From: Nostoc sp. NMS2 | GTDB taxonomy: Bacteria > Cyanobacteriota > Cyanobacteriia > Cyanobacteriales > Nostocaceae | Length of the DNA: 64,000 bases | Direction of reading: 5' to 3' | Assembly: GCF_017115105.1 (NCBI RefSeq) | Contig: NZ_JABXKH010000176.1 | Span: forward strand, 38,362 to 102,361 | In this document: piece after piece, positions 44,640 through 54,352 of the stretch | Layout of the letters: each line of letters opens with the position of its first letter | Position numbering within the stretch: position 1 is the first letter of the stretch | Notes under the pieces: generated by a model | Databases searched by the model: none | Told to the model about the DNA's origin: nothing | Seen by the model: the letters and a program-made list of their open reading frames with translations, nothing else | Made by a program: the position numbers and the translations under genes

Positions 44640-45005
44640 ATGGATAACCCGATGCTGCTCAAGTCCACAACCCGTCATGTCCGCATTTTTGCAGGCGAAA
44701 TTGACCGGGATGGCGACCTAGTTCCAAGTCAACAGGTCTTAACGTTAGATATTGACCCAGATAACGAATTTAACTGGAATGAAGACACGCTGCAAAAAGT
44801 TTATCGAAAATTTGATGAACTAGTAGAAGCATCCAGTGGCGCAGACCTCACGGACTATAATTTGCGCCGTGTGGGGTCAGACTTAGAGCATTATCTGCGA
44901 TCGCTCCTGCAACTCGGCGAAATCAGCTACAATCTTTCTGCCCGCGTTACCAACTACAGCATGGGAGTTCCCCAAGTTGCAATTGATGACAAACAAGTAA
45001 GCTAA
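44640..45005 (+). CDS. ndhM: NAD(P)H-quinone oxidoreductase subunit M
   Basis: The 121-residue protein matches NdhM across its length: LLKSTTRHVRIFAGEIDRDG, VLTLDIDPDNEFNWNEDTLQ, LQKVYRKFDELVEAS and LTDYNLRRVGSDLEHYLRSL. NdhM is an oxygenic-photosynthesis-specific peripheral subunit on the cytoplasmic side of the thylakoid NDH-1 complex, and supports cyclic electron flow, respiration and CO2 uptake. It is encoded alone, about 32 kb from the ndhF/ndhD operon. A short hairpin (CCTTCC...GGAAGG) lies about 70 bases after the stop. Confidence 0.97.
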   Translation: MDNPMLLKSTTRHVRIFAGEIDRDGDLVPSQQVLTLDIDPDNEFNWNEDTLQKVYRKFDELVEASSGADLTDYNLRRVGSDLEHYLRSLLQLGEISYNLSARVTNYSMGVPQVAIDDKQVS

Positions 45006-45611
45006 AGAGTTGCTAGCAGTCTGGCTGAACCCTTCTGACAATTCAGCTCATCTGCAAATAACGATTAACCTAACCTCCTTCCCGACGCAGGAAGGGGGGA
45101 AATTCAAATTCTTTCTCCTAAGCTGCTACGGTTTACACACTTGGACAAAACCAAAATCGTTATTCTTAATTAAAGTTAATTGTTGCTATCCTACTTATAA
45201 ACTAAATAAATGCCAACATTCTCTGCCTCTGAATAATGCGATAATTCAGCCAAAGCAAATAGCACAGTTATGCTTGGGTTATGCTTTGGTAAAAGGTTGG
45301 AGCTAGTTGCTTTGGCGATTGAGAGTCACAGAGCAATAGAAGCTGTCAGAAACCCTACGGCTAAAGCCGGGGGCTTGAAAAAAGCCCAAATCTGACCAGA
45401 CTAAGTTCTTAACTGAACTACATGACGAGGCTGGAGGGTTGACTTAGGAGCGTGTTTTTTAAATAAGTTAAGTATTAGCACCTGCTGATATCCGCCAGCT
45501 AAAATCATCATTTAAAGTCTGGATATGTCAAGTTTAAGAAAGATGAGCGGTCTAGATTGTCCCCACTAATGCTGTTAAAGAAATTGCCAATCGCTGATCG
45601 GTGCGAAAACT
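45006..45611. other. Spacer between ndhM and the PP2C gene
   Basis: It holds a small hairpin near 45070-45100, a dispersed repeat copy (45344-45410) and AT-rich DNA. The 98-codon ORF at 45010-45306 has no protein-like features. Confidence 0.5.
45344..45410. repeat. Dispersed hairpin repeat, copy 2
   Basis: Partner of 17703-17768: starts GTCAGAAACCCTACGGCTAA, then GGCTTGAAAAAAGCC and TCTGACCAGACTAAGTT. The central hairpin is kept by compensating changes. Confidence 0.7.
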
Positions 45612-47900
45612 ATGGAAAATGACGCGGCAACGCTCTACTGTCCAAATGAAAATTGTCAGGCTGCAAACCCCCTGACTCACAAGTTTTGCCAGCGATGTTC
45701 CACGCCCTTACCCAAAAATTACCTCTGGGCTGTGGTAGATGGCCCAAGTGTGGGTAGCCCTGGAGAAATATTAGCCGATCGCTATTTAGTCGTTGATAAA
45801 TTTATTCTTTTAGACACGAAACCTGGTTTATTAGCGCTAACGCCTGAGTTAGAGAATTTACAGCCGCTAAGAGCTTACCTGAGACTCATTCCCTACCGCT
45901 TACACGTACCACAGGTATATGGAGTGATTTTTATAGCTGACGGATCTTCCCATGAAAGAGAAATATTACTCTTAGAAAAACCGCCACTATTAAAACCGCC
46001 ATTATTAGTAGATGACACAATCCAACAAGTGTATTTGGGCAGCGAGTTAACCACCGCTTGGCGTGATGCAACATCGATGCGCCAACTCAATTGGTTATGG
46101 CAAATAGCTCATCTGTGGCAACCTCTGGCAAGTGAAGGTGTCGCTTCTAGCTTGCTAGATTCATCTGTATTACGGGTAGAAGGATCGTTAGTCCGGTTGT
46201 TGGATTTGCGTTTCGACAGCGAAATATCACCAGAATTGCCGCAGTTAGGTGAATTTTGGCAGCAGTTGGTACATGAAGCCAAACCAGCCATAACTGAATT
46301 TGTTCAGCAGGTTAGCCTTTCTTTAATTCAGGGACAGATTAACTCAACTGACCAATTGATTGCAGTTTTAGATGGGGGACTGGCACAATTAGGGCGATCG
46401 CAAACGCCCACGATCAAAATTATCACCAAAACCGACACTGGCCCAAGTCGCCAACGCAACGAAGATGCTTGTAGCCCTCCCAGTGGAACTCTGATAAGCA
46501 AACCACCCCAGCCAACAGCTTTAGCAATCGTCTGTGATGGCATCGGTGGTCACGAAGGTGGCAATGTCGCCTCAAATTTAGCCATTGAAACGATCCAGCA
46601 GCAGGTACAGCAACTAACAAAAGTTCCCTACGACCACATAGACCCCTCACTACTGCTTAATGACCTAGAAAAAGCAGTGGCAATTGCCAATGACAAAATT
46701 AGTCAGCGCAATGACGGTGAAAATCGCCAAGGACGGCAGCGCATGGGCACGACTTTAGTCATGGCATTGCCTGTTGCACACGAAATGTACATTACCCATG
46801 TAGGTGATAGTCGGGCTTACTGGATTACCCGCAACGGTTGTTATCAAGTTACCCTTGATGATGATGTCGCTTCCCGTGAGGTGCGGCTAGGCTATGCCAT
46901 TTACCGCGATGCTATACAACAAAGTTCTGCCGGCTCTCTCGTCCAGGCTTTGGGTATGGGGCCCAGTACTTCATTGCATCCCACATCGGCACGGTTTATG
47001 CTCGACGAAGATGCTATTTTTCTGCTTACATCCGATGGTTTGAGTGATTTTGATCGGGTAGAGGAATACTGGGAAACAGAAATTTTGCCGATTTTAGTTG
47101 GGGAAGCAAACATCGCCAATGTTGCCGATAGATTAATCGAAATCGCTAATACTAAAAATGGACACGATAATGTCACCATCGCTCTAGTCCATTATCAAGT
47201 CCAATACTGGGAACCAGAAATTACCATCAAAGCCTTCATTCCAGAGAGTTATTCTGCCAAAACTGTTGATTTAGCATCCAGGGCAACAGATCCAACCCTT
47301 TTAGGTAGCCCAAACCATAAAACTCAGGTGATTCCCGACACTGAGCCTGCTAAAAGTCGCCAATTACCGCTACAGTGGATTGTTCCTTTAATATTTGTGG
47401 TAATAGCAGGCTCTTTAGGATTCTTCGTGAAAGAATTGCGATCGCCATCAGGCTCATTTCCATTTCTCCCCAATCCCACACCAACTCAAAAGCCTACCAC
47501 CGAAGCGACACCCGCAGCGCGATCGCTTGATAACCTTTCTCCTGGCTGGGTAATTAAAACTAACAATCAAATCTCCTTGGGAAACAACCAATCGCTTCCC
47601 CCTGGAGCTTTTTTACAAGTTATCAACACAAATCCAAATCCTAAACCTGCTTCTGGAAATTTTGCAGTGTCTATGCGGGTCTGTCCAAGCAAAAACACGC
47701 AAACTCCAGCTAATACTAATAAACCAGCAGTCACTTCCTCAGTTCCACCCAATTTGAAACCTTTACCGGAACCAGTATTGCTGGACTTATCCCAACTAAA
47801 ACGCTTTGGTGTATCTGTTTTACAATCAGATGTACCAAATCCATGTGCAACCGTCACGCAACCGCCAGCGACTCCATCCTCTGATACCAGTCCAACTTAA
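45612..47900 (+). CDS. PP2C-type serine/threonine phosphatase with N-terminal zinc ribbon and membrane anchor
   Basis: The 762-residue protein starts with a zinc ribbon (CPNENCQAANPLTHKFCQRC, residues 10-29). Residues about 50-260 look like a degenerate protein-kinase fold (GEILADRYLVVDKFILLDTK, then SSVLRVEGSLVRLLDLRF) without catalytic motifs. The PP2C domain (about 275-535) has TDTGPSRQRNEDA, VCDGIGGHEGGNVAS, GTTLVMALPVAHEMYITHVG, LLTSDGLSDFD and GHDNVTI with all metal-binding Asp residues. A membrane helix (about 580-600) and a Pro-rich extracytoplasmic tail follow. It should remove phosphate from Ser/Thr proteins at the membrane. Next downstream, the CHAT-FHA gene has a phospho-threonine-binding domain. 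Confidence 0.92.
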   Translation: MENDAATLYCPNENCQAANPLTHKFCQRCSTPLPKNYLWAVVDGPSVGSPGEILADRYLVVDKFILLDTKPGLLALTPELENLQPLRAYLRLIPYRLHVPQVYGVIFIADGSSHEREILLLEKPPLLKPPLLVDDTIQQVYLGSELTTAWRDATSMRQLNWLWQIAHLWQPLASEGVASSLLDSSVLRVEGSLVRLLDLRFDSEISPELPQLGEFWQQLVHEAKPAITEFVQQVSLSLIQGQINSTDQLIAVLDGGLAQLGRSQTPTIKIITKTDTGPSRQRNEDACSPPSGTLISKPPQPTALAIVCDGIGGHEGGNVASNLAIETIQQQVQQLTKVPYDHIDPSLLLNDLEKAVAIANDKISQRNDGENRQGRQRMGTTLVMALPVAHEMYITHVGDSRAYWITRNGCYQVTLDDDVASREVRLGYAIYRDAIQQSSAGSLVQALGMGPSTSLHPTSARFMLDEDAIFLLTSDGLSDFDRVEEYWETEILPILVGEANIANVADRLIEIANTKNGHDNVTIALVHYQVQYWEPEITIKAFIPESYSAKTVDLASRATDPTLLGSPNHKTQVIPDTEPAKSRQLPLQWIVPLIFVVIAGSLGFFVKELRSPSGSFPFLPNPTPTQKPTTEATPAARSLDNLSPGWVIKTNNQISLGNNQSLPPGAFLQVINTNPNPKPASGNFAVSMRVCPSKNTQTPANTNKPAVTSSVPPNLKPLPEPVLLDLSQLKRFGVSVLQSDVPNPCATVTQPPATPSSDTSPT

Positions 47901-48322
47901 TCAAATACTCGATAAACTGGTAAAAACCTGGAATAATAACAAGTAACAATCAAAGTAAAAAACTTACAAGGTCAAAAAATAAAAATTTTTCACCTTGAAG
48001 AATTGTTATCAAAACAGAATTCAGGAGTCAGGAGTCAGAATTCAGAATGAATTATGTACCACTAGTAGATAGCGCAGCGTAAAGCCTACGGTATGGCTTC
48101 GCTGAGAGCGAGTATTCGATACTCCTGCGGGGATCTTACTACGCGCAGCGTCTCGTATGAGCATCGCGTCTGAATAACCGAGTTCAATACTCCCACCATA
48201 TATCTAAGTTTGGTGCAAAACAATTAATGCCGGGTTTAAATCCCCCACTCATTTATTCTGAATTCTGAATTCTGACTTCTTCTATTAAAATTATTTGTTT
48301 TAGCTTTTAGTTTTATGAATCC
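47901..48322. repeat. Spacer with inverted GAATTC-type repeats and GCAGCGTCTCG palindromes
   Basis: AATTCAGGAGTCAGGAGTCA (48009-48042) and its inverse AATTCTGAATTCTGAC (48258-48280) flank a segment of short palindromes (GCGCAGCGTAAAGCCTACGG, GCGAGTATTCGATACTC) similar to those at 3897-3960. No gene is seen. Confidence 0.65.
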
Positions 48323-49903
48323 ATGCCATCCCTGAATTTGGCGATCGCCCGTCTCCTAAACACTGGCACTGACAACTTCGCTATTTGGGTGGTCAAGGCT
48401 CCCTATCCCAGTGGCTACGTTTTACGTGACTGTGTATGGCCTGTTGAACTCAATCAAGTCTGGCAAGAATGGCAGCAAATGTTTGCTGGCCATAGTCGGC
48501 TAGATATTTCCCCAAACTCAACATCTCAAAAGTCCAACCCATTCCCTATAGATTGGATTTCACCCCCTTCTGGTCAAACCACTGGCCCTTACAGCAGTCG
48601 TTTGATGCAATACTTGGGAATGAATTTATGGCGCTGGGTATTTGACGGGCAAATTCTCGGTAGTCTAGAACGGAGTCGCGGGATTGCTATGGGTCAGCAT
48701 ACACGTTTACGCTTTCGGCTAGAAATTCGTGACCCGGATCTGATCGCTCTCCCTTGGGAAATTATGCAGCGTGAACCTGGTCAATCGGCAATGTCTCTCT
48801 CACAAGATTTGCTATTTAGTCGCACTAGCAGTGAAGTTGACCCATTACCATATTTGCGAACTGACCAGGCTTTAAGTATTTTGCTAGTTTTAGGTCATGA
48901 TGAAAAGCTGCAACTAGAACAAGAAGCGGCTATTTTACAGCAAAGTCTTGTAGATACATCTGTGGATGGTAATTCTCAAAGATATGCACCTTGTATAGTG
49001 AATCAACTCATACAACCAACTCCACAAGAGTTGATTCAAGAATTAGAAACCAAAGCATACAACGTTTTCTTTTACGCTGGACATGGTTTGCCAGGAGCAG
49101 ACGGAGGGTTACTGTTTTTGCGACCAGATATGCCCCTGAATGGGATAGAATTGGCGCAAGTATTGACCCGTACAGGTGTGAAACTAGCACTTTTCAATGC
49201 CTGTTGGGGCGCACAACCAGCTGCTATCAATCATCAAGCCATACCTGCCAGTAGTTTAGCAGAAGTACTGATTCGTCATGGTGTGCCTGCCGTTTTGGGG
49301 ATGCGCGATGAAATCGCCGATCACGAAAGCCACAGTTTTATTCAAGCGTTTACCGAAGCTTTGCGATCGCACAAACCAATTGATGAAGCCGTATCACTGG
49401 CTAGGCAAGAGTTATTAACACTGTATAAATTTAATCAACCAGCTTGGACTTTGCCTGTTCTCTACCTGCATCCAGATTTTAATGGCGAACTCATTAAGAA
49501 TCTAGATGAAGGTATTACCGAACTACCAGACACAGCCATTCCTGATGTAAGTTCACCGCTTCCGACTGCTTCGTTGCGATCGCTCACTCCCAATGGTAAA
49601 ACCTGGTTGGTGCGTTATGGAGTCACCCGCATCGGCCGCACGAGAGATAATGATATTGTCATCGCTGAACCATCTGTATCCAAACGCCACGCTGAAATCT
49701 TCTGCCGTAATACTCTTACTGATGCTACATTGGAGCGAACTTATTACTTGCAAGATTTTTCCACCTACGGTACAACCTGGTTTTTAGGCCCTAATGGATG
49801 GCAACAAATCCTCCGAGAGGAAGTACCTTTGAAATCGGGAATGCAGCTAAAGTTTGGAAGTGCTAGAGGTGAAACCTGGGAGTTTATTATTGAAGACTCC
49901 TAG
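48323..49903 (+). CDS. CHAT caspase-like protease domain fused to a C-terminal FHA domain
   Basis: The 526-residue protein has a leading region (about 1-180, unknown), then a CHAT domain with an intact catalytic pair: His in YNVFFYAGHGLPGADGGLLF and Cys in KLALFNACWGAQPA. VLGMRDEIADHESHSFIQAF and DEAVSLARQELLTLYKF complete it. A linker leads to an FHA domain at about 430-520: WLVRYGVTRIGRTRDNDIVI, EPSVSKRHAEIFCR and LQDFSTYGTTWFLG, with the Arg, Ser and His of phospho-threonine binding. No membrane segment. It would be a cysteine protease targeted to, or controlled by, phosphorylated partners. Confidence 0.92.
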   Translation: MPSLNLAIARLLNTGTDNFAIWVVKAPYPSGYVLRDCVWPVELNQVWQEWQQMFAGHSRLDISPNSTSQKSNPFPIDWISPPSGQTTGPYSSRLMQYLGMNLWRWVFDGQILGSLERSRGIAMGQHTRLRFRLEIRDPDLIALPWEIMQREPGQSAMSLSQDLLFSRTSSEVDPLPYLRTDQALSILLVLGHDEKLQLEQEAAILQQSLVDTSVDGNSQRYAPCIVNQLIQPTPQELIQELETKAYNVFFYAGHGLPGADGGLLFLRPDMPLNGIELAQVLTRTGVKLALFNACWGAQPAAINHQAIPASSLAEVLIRHGVPAVLGMRDEIADHESHSFIQAFTEALRSHKPIDEAVSLARQELLTLYKFNQPAWTLPVLYLHPDFNGELIKNLDEGITELPDTAIPDVSSPLPTASLRSLTPNGKTWLVRYGVTRIGRTRDNDIVIAEPSVSKRHAEIFCRNTLTDATLERTYYLQDFSTYGTTWFLGPNGWQQILREEVPLKSGMQLKFGSARGETWEFIIEDS

Positions 49904-50049
49904 TATAGCTATTGCATAAGTGGATTTTGATGTTTAACATCAGCTTTTAAAATCTATTTTTCCCAGAGAAAAAATCAACTGTTTTTGCGGAAATCTCTTG
50001 TAAGGAATTGTAGTTGTCAATACCACCAGATAATCGGGAGACAATAAAA

Positions 50050-50697
50050 ATGGCTAAAATAATTAACGGCTCAGACACCTTCTCTTCTTTGCCGTCTCAA
50101 GTAGATTTAGATTTATTAGAAGCGCTACTAGAACCAGACGATGCTACTTATCCCTGGAATCCAGCCGATGAAGAATCAGAAGCTTATTTTCATGAATTAG
50201 AACAACAGTTCGGAATGCAAGATTTACTTGAGGAAGAACTGACAACGCGATCGCAAGATTTTTATAGCAATCTAGACACACTTTGGTCTAATATCTCCCT
50301 TACGTCAAGCTATCATGACAATCACCAACAGGCACTAGTACTGAATCTTCAAGAAGCACTACGTACTACTTTTGCCGCCTGTGTTCCCCAAACATTGCTC
50401 AATACCATCGCCCAGAAAGCTACTGAGATTTTTACTGCCCAGCAATCAATGGGTGAACAACTAGTTGAGTGTGTTCAGACAGTACTACCAACTTGGGGAA
50501 CTGAGGATCTTTTAGTTTTAGCTCGTCCTTTTGCTTACGCTATGCGAAGTAGCGAATCGAAAAACGCGGCATCTGCCATCAGCAATCTTAACAATAGCGA
50601 GTGGACAGCTTTATCAGAAGTAGAGAAAGCAAAGGTTAGTTTAGCGATCGCTTCTTATGCTTTTACTCAACTCAACCAGTCTCAGCCTGAGGTATGA
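50050..50697 (+). CDS. Hypothetical protein in the CHAT-FHA neighbourhood
   Basis: The 215-residue protein starts at the ATG at 50050, which has GGGAG nine bases upstream; a TTG at 50014 is less likely. It is acidic at the start (LDLLEALLEPDDATYPWNP) and helical later (ALVLNLQEALRTTFAACVPQ and ALSEVEKAKVSLAIASYAF). It lies 146 bp after the CHAT-FHA gene in the same direction, so it may be its partner or substrate, but I know no family. No signal or membrane segment. The frame has several in-frame HIP1 sites, as native genes do. Confidence 0.75.
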   Translation: MAKIINGSDTFSSLPSQVDLDLLEALLEPDDATYPWNPADEESEAYFHELEQQFGMQDLLEEELTTRSQDFYSNLDTLWSNISLTSSYHDNHQQALVLNLQEALRTTFAACVPQTLLNTIAQKATEIFTAQQSMGEQLVECVQTVLPTWGTEDLLVLARPFAYAMRSSESKNAASAISNLNNSEWTALSEVEKAKVSLAIASYAFTQLNQSQPEV

Positions 50698-51022
50698 ATG
50701 GGGAATTGGGAATCGGGGATCGAAAAAGTAGAGAAAGCTAAATTTTCATCATGCGCTGTGTTCGCATAGCCCACCCTTTGTAATCGCTATACGTTCAGAG
50801 TCATCTCTTGCAAAAATGTTGATTTACATTACGCAGAGAGGCAAAAAAAGAGTCGAAAATCAAGACTTTTGCAAGAAGTTGAATGATTTTTATTTTTTAG
50901 GCATAGCTAACCCATAGTAAACTTACGATACGCTTATTTTCTAGCCAGGCCATCTATCCAAAGATATAAATATTCAAATTATTCCCTTGCTCCTCTGCCC
51001 CCTGCCCCCTGCCCCCCATCTC
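50698..51022. other. Convergent spacer with a low-complexity tract
   Basis: It separates the hypothetical gene and the minus-strand PrsW gene. 50985-51015 is CCCCTGCCCCCTG filler. Otherwise plain AT-rich DNA without recognisable terminator. Confidence 0.4.
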
Positions 51023-52393
51023 TTATTTTGGCCCTAGAAATCGGGTAGCAAAATTTTGCGATCGCGTTGGTGATAGCGCCCGTGCCTTGAGAATTGCTGC
51101 CATTAAAAAGGCGTAAGATAACACCCCAACAACTACCAACAGCAAAGCATTGATAGATCCTGTAGCATTCCACAGAGCGTGGAGTGCAGCAGCACTAAGA
51201 TAACCAATAGAAAGAATTTGCCAACTTCTACTGGGCTTGAGAACAGCCAACCCGATAAAATAGCCCAGGTAGCCACTATAAGCCATGTGTCCTGCTACAG
51301 AGCCTAAAATTCTCGGAATTAGCAGTTGTAAACCCGCGAGTTGACCAGCAGCGCCTATACCTACCTGTTGGGCAATGTCGGGCACATATTGTCCGAGAGT
51401 TTCCAATAGAGTAAAGCCCACAGCAGAAGCCGTTCCCAGGAGAATACCATCTAGAGGTTCCCAAACGCCGATCTTTTCCCGCCAAGGCGAAGACAACATT
51501 CTACCGATAGCAAACGCCCCTAACACAGGTAATGCCTTGAGTAACTCCTCCATCAACCCAGCACCAAAAAACATCCGTACCAGTAACTCTGTGAAGGTGG
51601 TAGATTCTTGAGGTGAGGACAAGTTTCCAGGAAGAATACCGCGAAACACGAAAATAAATACATCCAACAGTGGACTGAGTAAAATTAACGTTGTACTCAA
51701 TGCCGCACCCATTAGCACCCACCAAGGCTTCTGTTTACCGCAAAGTTGGTAAACAAAATAGTAGGCAGCAAAGGCGATGTAAGTTGCAACGATAATTTGA
51801 TTAGCTTGGGGCTGACCGACTGTAGCAAACATTAACACTACAAAGATTACGGTCAGTATTCCCGGTACGAGGTAAGCTTTCCGAGTTAAATCTTTACCAG
51901 TGGAAATAATGGGGAAAAGCTGAGTGAAACTAACAGAATCTGGCTGCTTTAATTGCGTATGGCCGTGGTGATTTGTCGCCGAAGGTAATGGTGTAACTTG
52001 GTTAACTGTTGTGGCCGGGGTTTGGTAAGTAAACTCGTACTCAAAAACGTATTGTGGGCCATCAGCACCTAGAGAAATGCGATCGCCTTGGTGCAATTCC
52101 TGACATTCATACAAGCGTTGTCCATTCAAATAAGTGCCATTAGCACTATTTAAATCACAAAGCACCCAGCTGAATTTGCTATCTGGCGATAAAGAGAGGG
52201 GACGAACCACCGCATGACGACGAGATACCATCCGGTACATCATGGCATCCAAGACAACTTGGCAGCTGGGGTCGCGTCCAATTACCATCTCTTTGCTGGG
52301 GGGCAGCGAGTAGCGAGATTCTGATCCAGAAGCTGCCCCATTACCAGACACTAGCCGCAGAAATGCATTATGTCTTGCGTTTTTGCCTGTCAT
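51023..52393 (-). CDS. FHA domain fused to a PrsW-type membrane protease
   Basis: At 456 residues, the FHA domain at about 25-115 has SLPPSKEMVIGRDPSCQVVL, MVSRRHAVVRPL and LCDLNSANGTYLNGQRL, with all key residues (Gly-Arg, Ser-x-x-His, Asn-Gly-Thr). From about 175 on there are 8-9 membrane helices with the PrsW (PF13367-like) motifs AGLMEELLKALPVLG (EExxK), GTASAVGFTLLETL (Glu) and AALHALWNATGS (His). B. subtilis PrsW cleaves an anti-sigma factor, releasing a stress sigma factor. The fusion suggests a protease recruited to phosphorylated proteins. It is convergent with the CHAT-FHA group. Confidence 0.9.
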   Translation of the reverse strand: MTGKNARHNAFLRLVSGNGAASGSESRYSLPPSKEMVIGRDPSCQVVLDAMMYRMVSRRHAVVRPLSLSPDSKFSWVLCDLNSANGTYLNGQRLYECQELHQGDRISLGADGPQYVFEYEFTYQTPATTVNQVTPLPSATNHHGHTQLKQPDSVSFTQLFPIISTGKDLTRKAYLVPGILTVIFVVLMFATVGQPQANQIIVATYIAFAAYYFVYQLCGKQKPWWVLMGAALSTTLILLSPLLDVFIFVFRGILPGNLSSPQESTTFTELLVRMFFGAGLMEELLKALPVLGAFAIGRMLSSPWREKIGVWEPLDGILLGTASAVGFTLLETLGQYVPDIAQQVGIGAAGQLAGLQLLIPRILGSVAGHMAYSGYLGYFIGLAVLKPSRSWQILSIGYLSAAALHALWNATGSINALLLVVVGVLSYAFLMAAILKARALSPTRSQNFATRFLGPK

Positions 52394-52833
52394 CGAGTTA
52401 GTGTGCGTTTCTAAACTAATTCTTCTTCATATAATTTGGCAGCAGGACTAACCTTAGCCACATTAACAGCAGCATTGCTAAATCCACTATAGCTTCACTT
52501 ACTGCTAAGAAATTTAAAATTATTGATGGGAAATTTCAAATTGTTTCACCTAATGTTAATAAGTATTCCATGTACTGAGAGTTTGTCCTAAATGGGCTTG
52601 TCAGGCGGATGAATCAGACTGTATAGTTTGCCTGCTTTTGACATCCTAGCTGTAAATTTAATCCCAGGCAATTTATCAAAAAACAGTAGTTTTTACTGCA
52701 TTTAGTTTCATTTAGAAAATATATAATTTCTGGTGGTCTGTTGTCAGTTGTTTTTGCCACAGTCTATTTGAAGCAGGGAGTAGGTAAAGAAACTGCCCTG
52801 AATATCGCCCCAAAAGATTTTCGGTGTATTGGC
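52394..52833. other. 440 bp spacer
   Basis: AT-rich DNA without repeats or ORFs that look coding; the promoter of the FHA-PrsW gene must lie near its right edge but no box is clear. Confidence 0.4.
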
Positions 52834-53436
52834 TCAAACAACTGTAACCAATTCTAGGTTTTCAATCTTAGTTCCAAGTACTATCAGGAATTCTGCCAGC
52901 CAACGCGGGTGAGCAGGCCAAGCTGGTGCTGTCACCAAATTACCATCAACTATTGCCTCATCAACAGGGATATCGACATAAAACCCTCCAGCACTCTTGA
53001 CATCTGGGCTACAAGCAGGGTATCCAGTACATCTCTTTCCTTGCAGTACATCAGCAGTTGCTAATAACTGTAAGCCGTGGCAGATGGCAGCAATCGGTTT
53101 ATTCGTTTGGGCAAAGTGACGGGTGATTGTTAGCACCTGTTGATTCAGGCGGATATATTCTGGTGCCCGTCCTCCGGGAATGACTAAGGCATCATAGGTT
53201 GCAGCGTCTACTTCGGCGAAAGTAGCATTTAAAGTAAAATTGTGGCCGGGTTTTTCACTATAAGTTTGATCTCCTTCAAAGTCATGAACTGCTGTCCGCA
53301 CCTTGTCACCAGCTTTTTTGTCTGGGCAAACTGCATGGACGGTGTGCCCCACCATTTGCAATGCCTGGAAAGGAACCATCACTTCATAGTCTTCTACATA
53401 GTCCCCAACCAGCATCAAAAGTTTCTTTGCAGCCAT
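52834..53436 (-). CDS. DJ-1/PfpI family protein
   Basis: It is a 200-residue protein from the ATG at 53436; an upstream GTG at 53451 is possible, but GGTGGGGG before the ATG is a good ribosome-binding site. It has the family core KKLLMLVGDYVEDYEVMVPF (conserved Glu), YDALVIPGGRAPEYIRL, and the nucleophile elbow PIAAICHGLQLLA with Cys-His. Members are chaperones, glyoxalases or deglycases that protect from reactive carbonyls. No signal peptide. It is a single gene upstream, in transcription sense, of a plain spacer. Confidence 0.92.
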   Translation of the reverse strand: MAAKKLLMLVGDYVEDYEVMVPFQALQMVGHTVHAVCPDKKAGDKVRTAVHDFEGDQTYSEKPGHNFTLNATFAEVDAATYDALVIPGGRAPEYIRLNQQVLTITRHFAQTNKPIAAICHGLQLLATADVLQGKRCTGYPACSPDVKSAGGFYVDIPVDEAIVDGNLVTAPAWPAHPRWLAEFLIVLGTKIENLELVTVV

Positions 53437-53649
53437 ACTTTCTACCCCCACCTATTAGTTAATAGTCAATAGTTTAGAGTCAATATTTATCAGTTGTTTA
53501 TAAAATAAATATTAATTTAGAGTCGAGTCCATTAGGCGTAAGCAGACGCACGAATTTTTGACACATTGCAGCACTAACTCTGCGGTAATGTATCATTTGA
53601 TGGTGGCAAGTTAACAAAGTGTAATGCACTGGACATATTTGTTCTGTAA

Positions 53650-54102
53650 TTAAAGCAGATGAAATTCTGCGATCGCAATGGGAAAGTTTTTGCTTTCATG
53701 TCCTGGGTGGCTGAGTTTGATTAAGGCAAAACGCTGTAAGGACGTTAAAGCTGCCCAATGTTGCGGTGTCAGGTTTACACCTATTTCTCGAGCTTTTTCC
53801 TGGAGGCTAGGTGGTACAGTGCTAGAGTCTAGCCATGCAGGATGTAGCTCGATGGGTAATTCTGTAGCTGGTATACCCGTGCGTTGTAAAATTAATTGTT
53901 GGATATGTTCGCGGTAAGACTGAATTTCCGTTTCTGTAGTGCAAGGTAACTCGACTAAAGCTTGACGCTCGGCTGTAGTCAGTTGATTCCAATCAGACAA
54001 TTTTAGCTTAATGCCACAAGTATCTAAATTGCAACGCACCTGCATGGGGATACAACGCAGGGAATCAACAAAGTCTGCTTCAAATTGAAAAAAATCTGTC
54101 AT
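53650..54102 (-). CDS. narM: Nitrate-reductase-associated protein NarM
   Basis: This 150-residue protein matches the cyanobacterial nitrate reductase associated family: FFQFEADFVDSLRCIPMQVR, CNLDTCGIKLKLSDWNQLT, ELPCTTETEIQSYREHI and GVNLTPQHWAALTSLQRFAL. NarM is needed for active nitrate reductase in Synechococcus, probably in cofactor insertion or maturation of NarB, and has conserved Cys residues. The ATG at 54102 is preferred over a TTG at 54108. It is about 1 kb downstream of narB, on the same strand, separated by the PsiE gene. Confidence 0.9.
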   Translation of the reverse strand: MTDFFQFEADFVDSLRCIPMQVRCNLDTCGIKLKLSDWNQLTTAERQALVELPCTTETEIQSYREHIQQLILQRTGIPATELPIELHPAWLDSSTVPPSLQEKAREIGVNLTPQHWAALTSLQRFALIKLSHPGHESKNFPIAIAEFHLL

Positions 54103-54352
54103 AGTCAATTATTCAAAATTCTATTATTTAAATTAACGATTTTAAACTATCGACAATTTTTGAGATTTTCAGTTACAAAAATTAGTAATTTAAAACAATA
54201 CTTAAGTAGCGATCGCGCACTAATAATTTATCCAAAATGCAGTTTTGGCTGTTCTTAATTATCCAGTATACTCTATTATTTGTGGGTAGATTCAGACCAA
54301 ACTATATCTCCCTAAGTATTCTACGCAAAAACATCTGAATCAAGCTCTATTT

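Noticed and set aside
45010..45306. 98-codon ORF after ndhM
   Set aside because: Starts four bases after the ndhM stop but the peptide has no domain-like order, runs over a hairpin repeat, and ends in AT-rich spacer.
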